From Anaerotignum sp. (GTDB taxonomy: Bacteria > Bacillota > Clostridia > Lachnospirales > Anaerotignaceae): a stretch of DNA of 54,399 nt. This document shows positions 23,275 through 31,168 of this stretch, in pieces. Within the stretch, counting starts at the first letter, position 1. Each line of letters starts with the position of its first letter. The translations under genes were made by a program, and so were the position numbers. The stretch spans positions 1 to 54,399 of the forward strand of contig JAHHTW010000014.1 of NCBI GenBank assembly GCA_020024265.1, written 5' to 3'. The notes under the pieces were generated by a model, which saw only the letters and a list, made by a program, of their open reading frames with translations, was not told where the DNA came from and searched no databases.

Positions 23275-25794
23275 ATGCGTTATCAAAAGAAACAAACATG
23301 GAAAAAACGAATGTTGGCTGTCATCGCGTTGCTGATGGCTGTTATTATGGTACTCGGGCTTTTCACACCCATATTTGCCGCTTCGCCTGTCGCAACAACA
23401 AGCACAACCGTGGATGCAAGCACAACCTCGGAAGACACTTTGGAGATTTCACAGCCCACCGCTCAGGAAATGGGATCTGATCGGTTTTCCGTCAAAGCCT
23501 CCCTTGGCTTTGACGGAGCATACATCGTTACCTGTACCACCCCCCTGCATTTGTCGATTACCAATCTTGGAAATGACTTTCAGGGCAAGGTACAGGTAAA
23601 AACATATTTGAAAGATTTGAGCGAAAGCTTCCCTGTCAATACGGAGCCTACATATGCGCTTTATACACAACCGCTCTTTCTTTCATCAAATGCAACCAAG
23701 GGCATTGATATGGAAATCAATACATCCACCATACAGCGCAGCATCGAAATCACATTGCTTGACAAAAATGGTACGGTTGTATTTCTGCACAATATGCCCG
23801 TTCAGGCAATTTCTCCGGAAAGCACAACCATCGGCATACTCTCGGAACAGCCGGCAGCCTTGGACTACTTGAAAAATATGCATCTGATTTATACAGAAAA
23901 GAGCAAGCAATCCTTCTTTTTCTTAAATGCAGACACATTCCCAAAATCACAATCCGTTATGGAAAATTTTCATATCATGGTGATAGATGATTTTGATACC
24001 AAAAAGCTCTCTGCCCAGCAGCTGCAAGCATTGCAAAGCTGGGTAGGCAATGGGGGCATGTTGGTTCTGGGAACAGGTGTGCATGCACAAAAGGTGCTGT
24101 CCGGCTTAGACTTTTTGGGAATACAGCAAAATGGCAGCACACAAATACAAGGCTCCATACAAGGCAATCATACATTGTCCTTGCATGCTCCCTTGCAGCT
24201 GAGTCAGCTTTCTGCACCGCATATAGAACCTATATGGCAAGATGCGTCCGTCAAATTGACCTCTTTGCTTGCCTATGGCAATGGTCAGGTAATCATACAC
24301 CATTTTGCAATGGGTCTTGCGCCATTTGCCAATGCAGCGGAAAACACCTCTGTGTTGGAAGGACTGTATATCGAACAAACCAAACAGGATCTTTCCACCC
24401 ACAACTCGCAAATCCCCTCTAGCCTTAGTTGGACAGCCGACCGATTTGAAATGCTTTCCACAAACAACCTGTGGGGGATATTGGTCATATTGGTGATTTA
24501 TGTGATATTGATTGGGCCCGTATTGTATTACATATTAAAGAAAAAGGATATCCGCAACCGTGGCTGGATTTATATTCCGACATGTTCTGTGATTTTTGTT
24601 GCAGTTGTATTCCTTTTTGCAAAAAACAGTGCTTACAAAAGCGGCCTGCTCAATTCTGCTGCTTTGGTGTCCATAGATGAAGGCAGTACCATCGGCCAAG
24701 CAACAGGTATTGTATCCATAAAAGCACCCACGCAAGGTGATGTCACACTTTCGATTGACGGAACCCCTGCGTTGCATCCTTATAATGACAAATATCGGTA
24801 TCGTTCCTATAACAACACAGGCGTTTCCTATCAGCTGGAAACCGGAGAGCAGACAAATCTTACATTCTATCAAAATATGGCTTGGGAATCCAATCAGATA
24901 CGTCTTTCCAAAACCATAGATATGGGTGGAGAGATCGAATCCACCGTACAGTATATAGATGATGCTTTTGTTGGTACATTGACCAATCACAGCAATGTCA
25001 GCTTTATAGATACTGTACTTTCGGCACAGGGTATCTATGTACAATCCGGACCTCTGCCTGCCGGAAAAACGGTAGAAATTAACATTCCCGTCACACAGCA
25101 AATGCTGGAAGCGATGTATGATCCGGAATGTATTTTCTTTGGCGATGACACGGCACTCAACCTTGTCAACAAAAAAAAGATCAGCAGAACAGATGCATAT
25201 CGTATGCAGCAGCAAAGTTCCTTATTGGAAGTATTCTTTGAAAACCGTACGCAACAAACAATGGATAGCTGGGAGTCTGCACGCACAATATGCAGTTTTT
25301 ATGGCTTTACACAAGAGCCATTGATTGCTGAAAACACATACATCAATGGCAAACAAATGCAGGAACGCAATATGACAATGTATCATAAAAACTTCACCAT
25401 TGATCTATCACAAGTCAAATCATTTGATCTGCCATTTTCCATACTGCCCACCGTCGATTCCAACACACCGCTGGGCTATGATTACAACAATGGCAGCAAC
25501 ACGCTTTATATGTATGGAGATGGCAGCCAAACTCCTGTACTGCTGTATTATGCCATTGATAAAAATTTACGAGTGGACGAATTGCAGTTCCGTCTCAATA
25601 CGTTGGAATCAGAGGCTTTGCCTACCGAAATTTACAATACCCGCACACAGACATGGGAGGTATTGACAGAAGCTGTATATCCAAATCCACAGGATTACAT
25701 CAATGACAACCATCAAGTGCAGGTACGTCTGTATGTGATTGAACACAATCAAGCGCCCAATATGCGTGTGAAAGGAGGCGGGCTGTATGCTTGA
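23275..25794 (+). CDS. Large secreted/membrane protein of the ABC-VWA operon
   Basis: An 839-residue protein with a signal peptide or first helix (RMLAVIALLMAVIMVLGLFTPIFAAS). The extracellular part to about residue 400 includes an immunoglobulin-like stretch (ITNLGNDFQGKVQVKTYL) and a segment resembling a class I amidotransferase fold (HIMVIDDFDT, LQALQSWVGNGGMLVLGTG). Two transmembrane helices lie near 405-425 and 435-455 (WGILVILVIYVILIGPVLYYI), followed by a second extracellular half. ATG 23275 has TTGGAGGG. Its end overlaps the ABC ATPase gene by eight bases, so it is part of one operon. Such proteins accompany this type of ABC exporter; function unknown. Confidence 0.8.
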   Translation: MRYQKKQTWKKRMLAVIALLMAVIMVLGLFTPIFAASPVATTSTTVDASTTSEDTLEISQPTAQEMGSDRFSVKASLGFDGAYIVTCTTPLHLSITNLGNDFQGKVQVKTYLKDLSESFPVNTEPTYALYTQPLFLSSNATKGIDMEINTSTIQRSIEITLLDKNGTVVFLHNMPVQAISPESTTIGILSEQPAALDYLKNMHLIYTEKSKQSFFFLNADTFPKSQSVMENFHIMVIDDFDTKKLSAQQLQALQSWVGNGGMLVLGTGVHAQKVLSGLDFLGIQQNGSTQIQGSIQGNHTLSLHAPLQLSQLSAPHIEPIWQDASVKLTSLLAYGNGQVIIHHFAMGLAPFANAAENTSVLEGLYIEQTKQDLSTHNSQIPSSLSWTADRFEMLSTNNLWGILVILVIYVILIGPVLYYILKKKDIRNRGWIYIPTCSVIFVAVVFLFAKNSAYKSGLLNSAALVSIDEGSTIGQATGIVSIKAPTQGDVTLSIDGTPALHPYNDKYRYRSYNNTGVSYQLETGEQTNLTFYQNMAWESNQIRLSKTIDMGGEIESTVQYIDDAFVGTLTNHSNVSFIDTVLSAQGIYVQSGPLPAGKTVEINIPVTQQMLEAMYDPECIFFGDDTALNLVNKKKISRTDAYRMQQQSSLLEVFFENRTQQTMDSWESARTICSFYGFTQEPLIAENTYINGKQMQERNMTMYHKNFTIDLSQVKSFDLPFSILPTVDSNTPLGYDYNNGSNTLYMYGDGSQTPVLLYYAIDKNLRVDELQFRLNTLESEALPTEIYNTRTQTWEVLTEAVYPNPQDYINDNHQVQVRLYVIEHNQAPNMRVKGGGLYA

Positions 25795-26722
25795 AATTAA
25801 AAATCTTGTGAAGCGTTACGGCAATTTTGTTGCTGTTGATCATTTGTGTCTTACCATTCCGGACAACAGCATTTTTGGCTTTGTTGGTCCAAATGGTGCG
25901 GGCAAAACAACCACACTGCGTATTATGGCAGGGCTACTGAAGGCAACCGAAGGAAGTATCTGGATGGGCGATGTGGATATGACAAAAAACCCTACGGCGC
26001 TCAAATCCAAAATCGGATATATGCCGGACTTTTTCGGGGTATATGATAACTTAAAGGTAACAGAATACATGGATTTTTATGCCGGAACATATGAAATTCC
26101 ATATAAAGACCGCAGCGCCCTCATTGACAACCTGCTGGAAATCGTAGATCTGACACACAAAAAGAATGATTATGTGGATGTGCTTTCCCGTGGGATGAAG
26201 CAGCGTCTTTGTTTGGCACGTGCGCTCATACATGATCCAAAGCTGTTGATTCTGGACGAACCCGCCTCCGGCTTAGACCCTCGTGCCAGATTGGAAATGA
26301 AGGAAATACTCAAGCAGCTGCAAGTCATGGGCAAAACCATTGCCATCAGTTCACATATTCTTCCAGAGCTTGCGGAAATGTGTACCGAAATCGGCATCAT
26401 CAACCATGGGATACTTGCTGCACAAGGCACGGTACAGGAAATTATGCATCAGCTTACCAAAAAACGGCTGATTTATATACAGCCGCTCGGCGGAGCCGCA
26501 GCAGTGGAAAAAGCGGCGAATTTCCTCAGACAGCTTCCGGCTGTAGGCGAAATCACAGAGAATACAAATGATATACTATTTGATTTTCAGGAAGATGAGC
26601 AAACCCTTGCCGGCATACTCAAGCAGCTCATTGATGCCGGAATTATGGTAACATCCTTCCATGAAAAAGAAGGCAATCTGGAAGAAATCTTTATGCAGGT
26701 AACAGGAGGTGCTGGACAATGA
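25787..26722 (+). CDS. ABC transporter ATP-binding protein
   Basis: A 311-residue ATPase subunit. Walker A GPNGAGKTTTLR, Q-loop in YMPDFFGVYDNLKV, signature LSRGMKQRLCLARAL, Walker B KLLILDEPASGLDPRAR and H-switch ISSHIL are intact. The C-terminal about 85 residues (KRLIYIQPLGGAAAVEKA onward) form the regulatory tail seen in Nod/drug-type ABC-2 exporters. AAGGAGG site; ATGA overlap with the permease gene. It would energise the following permease. Confidence 0.95.
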   Translation: MLEIKNLVKRYGNFVAVDHLCLTIPDNSIFGFVGPNGAGKTTTLRIMAGLLKATEGSIWMGDVDMTKNPTALKSKIGYMPDFFGVYDNLKVTEYMDFYAGTYEIPYKDRSALIDNLLEIVDLTHKKNDYVDVLSRGMKQRLCLARALIHDPKLLILDEPASGLDPRARLEMKEILKQLQVMGKTIAISSHILPELAEMCTEIGIINHGILAAQGTVQEIMHQLTKKRLIYIQPLGGAAAVEKAANFLRQLPAVGEITENTNDILFDFQEDEQTLAGILKQLIDAGIMVTSFHEKEGNLEEIFMQVTGGAGQ

Positions 26723-27600
26723 TGAACCCCGTATTGCGCAAGGAAGCAATCGTCACCATGCGTAGCTGGAAAACCTATGCTGTATTGGTATTGTTTGTTG
26801 GTATTGCTGCCCTTGGCGCAGCATTGTACATCCGTACCGCCATGTATTACAACTATACACTCTCTTTTGATCCGTCCGATATGATTTGGATGTATGTGCT
26901 TTTGGCAGCTGTACAAATGTCATTGATTGTACTTACGACACCGGCAATCGCTGCCAGCAGCATCAGCGGCGAAAGAGAACGGCAAACGCTTGACCTGCTT
27001 TTGGTCACAAAAATGAGCCCGCTTTCCATCGTATTGGGTAAACTGATGTCCTCCTTGGCATACATTCTGCTTTTGGTTGTGGCAACGCTTCCCGTATTTG
27101 CGATGATATTTTACTTTGGTGCAATATCCATAATACAGTTGATCGAGCTGTTTGTCTTTGTATTGTGCAGCTCTTGTATGATCGGTTCGATTTCCGTATT
27201 TTTCTCGTGCCGTTTCAAAAAGAGCATTACATCCATTGTATTTACGTATTTGGTCATTGGCTTGCTGTGTTTTGGTACGCTCATTGTACTGATGTTTTCT
27301 ATATTTTCTTACCAAAACACAGGACAGGAAGGTGTGCCTTTGCTGCTTACCATACTGATTTTGATTCCCAATCCGGGTGTGGCATTTTTCTCGCTGATTG
27401 ATATGCAGCTTGGTACCAATATTACCAGCTCTGTCCTCACCTATTACGATGACTCCAATTACAGTACACTGATTTGGATGGCAAACCACATTTGGATTTT
27501 GCATTTGATTTTCGATGCGGTGATTACGATCTTGTTTGTCGCATTGTCAACAATAGACATCAACCCCATTCATGAAAAAAGAAGAAAGGTGAAAAAATGA
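26719..27600 (+). CDS. ABC-2 type transporter permease
   Basis: A 293-residue membrane protein with six predicted helices: near 18-38, 56-75, 100-125, 135-160, 170-195 and 255-278. The first loop has AASSISGERERQTLDLLLVTKMSPLSIVLGKL, the conserved region of ABC-2 permeases that contacts the ATPase. Overlaps the ATPase and the next gene by four bases (ATGA), showing translational coupling. Substrate unknown; neighbours suggest export or assembly of envelope material. Confidence 0.92.
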   Translation: MMNPVLRKEAIVTMRSWKTYAVLVLFVGIAALGAALYIRTAMYYNYTLSFDPSDMIWMYVLLAAVQMSLIVLTTPAIAASSISGERERQTLDLLLVTKMSPLSIVLGKLMSSLAYILLLVVATLPVFAMIFYFGAISIIQLIELFVFVLCSSCMIGSISVFFSCRFKKSITSIVFTYLVIGLLCFGTLIVLMFSIFSYQNTGQEGVPLLLTILILIPNPGVAFFSLIDMQLGTNITSSVLTYYDDSNYSTLIWMANHIWILHLIFDAVITILFVALSTIDINPIHEKRRKVKK

Positions 27601-29120
27601 AGGATTTTCTGCATTTGCTTGCGCCGCTGCGGCGAAAGCTGGCAGCAGAGCAATTTTTGCATCATTGGCTGCGGTTGGAAGGCATTGCGGTTATGATTTG
27701 TATTGCATGGACACTGCTTTCCAAATGGGTACAACTTCCCTTTGTACTGCCCATTTGTATCGTACTTTTGGTGCTTGCCACAGCTGTGGCAGCATTATGG
27801 GCGTTTGTATGGAAAAAACCCTCTGAGGCAGAAACTGCAAAAACCGCCGATACCCTTGGCGGCGCAGAGCGTATGATTACTACATTGGAGCTGCTCGCAC
27901 GCACTCCCCAAAACGATGTAGAGCGCATGGCTGTTGCCGATGGCATGGCACAGGCGCAGCAAACCAATTTTGCAAAACGATATGCATTGACCATACCAAA
28001 AAGATTGCTTGCTGTATTTCTCATGCTCTCTTTGGCATTGGTTGCCTGTGCATTTATACCTGTACATCGTGAAGAAGAAGCCAAAATATATGCCGATGCG
28101 CAATTGGAAACCATAGAAGAAATCAAAGAAGAAGCCAAAGAGGATATGACAAAGGAGGAGCAAAAGCAATTTGATGCTGTTGTAAACACTTTGGAAAAAG
28201 AGCTTTCTCAGGCGAAAACAAAGGAATCTGCCGAAAATGCCGTACGCAATGCACAGCAGGAGATGAAGCAGCTGGAAAAAAACAGCCTTGCTCCCGATTT
28301 GCAAAAGCTTGCCGATGCCATGGCTACACAAGGCAGTACAGAGGCACTCTCTCAGGCAATGTCACAAGGAGATGCCGGTATGACGGCAGATGCCATTTCC
28401 GATGCCCTGGAACATATGTCGGAGGAGCAAAAACAGGAACTTGCCGAAAAGCTGAAAAACGCAATGCAGAATATGCAAAACAGCGATATGCAGCAGGCAA
28501 CACAAAATCTTTCCGATGCCTTGCAGCAAGGCAGCAATCCTTCCCATGCAGCGCAACAATTGGGGGATGCAGCCTCTGCACAGGCAAAGCAAGGGCAGGG
28601 ATTGCGTGATGGCTTGCAGCAAATGAATCAGGGACTTGCAAAGCAAACACAGTCAAACGCCTCCGCTTCGCAATCCGGAGAGCAAAACAGTCAGGGCACT
28701 GGCGAAAACAATCAAAATCCCAATGACGCAGACAGCGAAGGACAAGGACAAGGTCAGGGACAAGGTCAGGGACAAGGACAAGGTCAAGGTCAGGGACAAG
28801 GACAAGGTCAAGGTCAAGGTCAAGGACAAGGCCAAGGTCAGGGTAGAGGAGAAGGCAAAGGCAATGCCGATCAAATCTATACCCGCACCGCCCAACATAA
28901 AGAAGGCTATGATGCCTATTTGCAGGGGCAGACAAACGAAAACGGCGAAACCAATGTTTCCCAAGGCAGCGCCATGGGACAACGTGGTGAAAGCCTTCCC
29001 TACCAACAGGTCGTTGGGCAATATAAAGAACATGCCATACAGCAAATGGAGAACGACCGTGTCCCCTATGGTATGCGTGATTTGGTATCCACCTATTTCT
29101 CAACACTGGAAAAACCGTAA
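27597..29120 (+). CDS. Membrane protein with coiled coil and Gly-Gln repeat tract
   Basis: A 507-residue protein. Three membrane segments (about 29-47, 49-71, 137-156) are followed by a long Glu/Lys/Gln-rich helical region (155-345, EEIKEEAKEDMTKEEQKQFD) likely to form a coiled coil, a Ser/Asn/Gln linker, then 17 consecutive Gly-Gln pairs (about 382-415) and a basic GRGEGKG end. A short conserved-looking C-terminus follows (AQHKEGYDAYLQGQ, MRDLVSTYFSTLEKP). The layout resembles DUF4175-like proteins found beside BatA/VWA genes. Probably outside-facing scaffold; no enzyme motif seen. Confidence 0.75.
   Translation: MKDFLHLLAPLRRKLAAEQFLHHWLRLEGIAVMICIAWTLLSKWVQLPFVLPICIVLLVLATAVAALWAFVWKKPSEAETAKTADTLGGAERMITTLELLARTPQNDVERMAVADGMAQAQQTNFAKRYALTIPKRLLAVFLMLSLALVACAFIPVHREEEAKIYADAQLETIEEIKEEAKEDMTKEEQKQFDAVVNTLEKELSQAKTKESAENAVRNAQQEMKQLEKNSLAPDLQKLADAMATQGSTEALSQAMSQGDAGMTADAISDALEHMSEEQKQELAEKLKNAMQNMQNSDMQQATQNLSDALQQGSNPSHAAQQLGDAASAQAKQGQGLRDGLQQMNQGLAKQTQSNASASQSGEQNSQGTGENNQNPNDADSEGQGQGQGQGQGQGQGQGQGQGQGQGQGQGQGQGQGRGEGKGNADQIYTRTAQHKEGYDAYLQGQTNENGETNVSQGSAMGQRGESLPYQQVVGQYKEHAIQQMENDRVPYGMRDLVSTYFSTLEKP
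28740..28841 (+). repeat. 17 tandem Gly-Gln codon pairs (6-bp repeat)
   Basis: GG(A/T/C)CA(A/G) repeated 17 times without interruption. Codon choice alternates (GGACAA, GGTCAG, GGTCAA), so part of the tract also has a 12-18-bp higher-order period. Likely variable in length between strains by slippage in 6-bp steps, which keeps the frame. Confidence 0.95.
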
Positions 29121-29371
29121 CCTGTCGTCAAATAAAAAGGAGCAACTCCGCGCATGGCATTTCCCATTTTGTCTGCGCGCATCCTATATTCACAAACATT
29201 CCATTTTTCAAAGACTTGCTGCTATGCAAAAAGGGGGGACGATCATCTCCCCTCTATGCTACCAAAGCTTTGGAAGCGCTTGCTTTTTCATAGGCTTACG
29301 ACATTTGGGGCAATCTCGAGGTGTCTTTTTATTACTACTATTTTGAACCATTGTAGAAAGGAGCAATGCAG
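29121..29371 (+). other. Unexplained 250-bp gap inside the operon
   Basis: All other joints of this operon overlap by 4-11 bases; this one does not. An open frame 29154-29405 (83 codons) follows AAAAGGAG, which itself can pair with a nearby ACTCC, and gives MAFPILSARILYSQ and no known domain. No MoxR or DUF58 motif was found in any frame. It may be the remains of a lost gene, a small unknown gene, or an internal regulatory region. Confidence 0.4.
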
Positions 29372-31168
29372 ATGCAATTTGCAAGGCCCTTACTGGGATT
29401 GGTGACACTTGCCGTTGGTGTGTCGCTGATTTTGATTATGTATCTTTTGAAACAACAATATAAACAACAGCAGGTTCCCAGCCTTCTGCTTTGGGAAAAA
29501 GTGCTGATGCAGACAAAGGCACATAAGCCTTGGCAAAAGCTTCGCAAAAGCCTGCTTTTGCTGCTCCAGCTTTTGGCAGCCCTTCTGCTTGCTCTTGCTG
29601 TTTCCGGTCCTCATATCACCGGAGGCCGTATGGCAAAGCAATACGTGCTTGCATTGGACTGTTCTTTGAGCATGCAGGCAGAGGATGTTGGCAAAAGCCG
29701 CTTTGCTGATGCAAAGGCGGATATGGAAGCATTGCTTGCTCAAGCACCGCCTACCTCCTCGTTCTCTCTTGTACTGCTCACAGATCAGCCCTCATTGGCT
29801 GCAAGCAGTGCAACACCCACACGCTTAAAACGCCTGCTTGCAGATGTTGTACCCACCGCAGGCAGTGTAGATTGGGATCGTGCAAAAACACTGCTGCTTG
29901 CAGAACAATCTGCTACAGAAGGTGAACTTGTATTGTACACCGACGATTACGGCAAATTGGGGGATATTCCTCTCACCGAACAGGTCTATAACGGAGGTGG
30001 GGAAAATACCGCAATTACATTGCTTTCTCACCGTGTGGAAAACAACGGCATACACGTACTTGCCAATCTGCATCACTATGGCAATACCCCTATGCAACGC
30101 ACCATCACACTTTATACAGATGGCGCAGCATTTGATACACAAGATGTGCATCTGGAGGCAAATGCCGATGCCAGCGTGGTATTTTCCGGTATTCCCGTCG
30201 ATACCAAGGCATTGGAGGTACGCCTGTCCGCAGGAGATGCATTGACTGCCGATGATGCACGCTATGAAGGCCTTGCCAGCGACCATAAGGCAAAAGTATT
30301 GCTCGTAGGCGACGGCAGTATCTTCTTGGAAAAAGCATTGACCATATCCGGACAATGTGAGCTCTACCATGCAAAAACATTGGATGAGCAGCAGCTTTCC
30401 GGTTATAAGCTCTATATTTTTGATGGTGTATTGCCTCAAACGTTGCCTACAGATGGGCATATCATGCTTTTGCAGCCACCGGCAGGCAATCCGCTTGTAA
30501 CCGTTGCCGAAGCACAACCTTTTCTCTCTGCTGTACGTGGCGCTGCCAAGACAGATCTTCCGGAGTGTGAAAACATTGCTTTTGCGCTCAACGAAGGCAC
30601 ACCGCTTTCTGCCGATTGGGGACGTACTTTGCTGCAATCCGACGGCCAGACACTTGCAGTATTCGGCGAAAAAAACACACAGAAAATCGTTGCCTTTGGC
30701 TTTGATTTTCACGCAAGTGATTTTCCTTTGCAGGCGGGATTCCCGATTTTGTTCTACCATCTTTTGGATTGGTACTTCCCCGAAAGTGCTGCTGGTATGA
30801 CGCAGGCGCTTTCCGGCGATTTGATTACATTTTCTTTGCATCCTTCCACAACAAACGCCTCCGTGCGTACCGCAGAAGGTACAGAAATTGTCATTGCGCC
30901 GCCACATCCTGCAAAGGTATTGACACAAACCGCAAAAACAGGATTGTATACATTAACCGAAACAGACAGTCAGGGACAAAGCACACAAACCCCCTTTGGC
31001 ATCAACGCCAAAACAGAGGGTGAGTCTGATTTATCCCTCAGCCAAGATGCTGAAAGCACACAAGCCCCGCATACGGTACGTGCCGGATACGCACTTGCGC
31101 CATGGGCATTGCTGCTTTTATTGATTGTATTACTGATAGAATGGCAGGTGAGTTGCCGTGAAAATTGA
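29372..31168 (+). CDS. BatA-like von Willebrand factor A domain membrane protein
   Basis: A 598-residue protein. Residues 1-80 match the BatA N-terminal module: a first helix (FARPLLGLVTLAVGVSLILI), a cytoplasmic loop with VPSLLLWEKVL and a second helix (LLLLLQLLAALLLALAVSG). A VWA domain follows with an intact metal-ion site DCSLS (Asp96, Ser98, Ser100). The middle contains CARDB-like beta domains (GIHVLANLHHYGNTPMQRTI) and an amidotransferase-like segment. A final helix (LAPWALLLLLIVLLIEW) ends the protein. ATG 29372 is preferred to 29366 on spacing from AAAGGAG. Metal-dependent protein binding outside the membrane is expected from the family. Confidence 0.85.
   Translation: MQFARPLLGLVTLAVGVSLILIMYLLKQQYKQQQVPSLLLWEKVLMQTKAHKPWQKLRKSLLLLLQLLAALLLALAVSGPHITGGRMAKQYVLALDCSLSMQAEDVGKSRFADAKADMEALLAQAPPTSSFSLVLLTDQPSLAASSATPTRLKRLLADVVPTAGSVDWDRAKTLLLAEQSATEGELVLYTDDYGKLGDIPLTEQVYNGGGENTAITLLSHRVENNGIHVLANLHHYGNTPMQRTITLYTDGAAFDTQDVHLEANADASVVFSGIPVDTKALEVRLSAGDALTADDARYEGLASDHKAKVLLVGDGSIFLEKALTISGQCELYHAKTLDEQQLSGYKLYIFDGVLPQTLPTDGHIMLLQPPAGNPLVTVAEAQPFLSAVRGAAKTDLPECENIAFALNEGTPLSADWGRTLLQSDGQTLAVFGEKNTQKIVAFGFDFHASDFPLQAGFPILFYHLLDWYFPESAAGMTQALSGDLITFSLHPSTTNASVRTAEGTEIVIAPPHPAKVLTQTAKTGLYTLTETDSQGQSTQTPFGINAKTEGESDLSLSQDAESTQAPHTVRAGYALAPWALLLLLIVLLIEWQVSCREN

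Noticed and set aside
28324..29106. 260-codon minus-strand frame with Leu/Val/Asp repeats
   Set aside because: Antisense shadow of the same repeat tract.
28636..29346. Lys/Asp-rich open frame on plus with DKDKVK repeats
   Set aside because: Shifted-frame reading of the Gly-Gln repeat tract in the real gene; its tail covers the intercistronic gap but has no start signal of its own.
29825..30928. 367-codon open frame on minus
   Set aside because: Antisense to the BatA-like gene, which has clear domains and a ribosome binding site; the antisense product is Cys-rich and has no domain.
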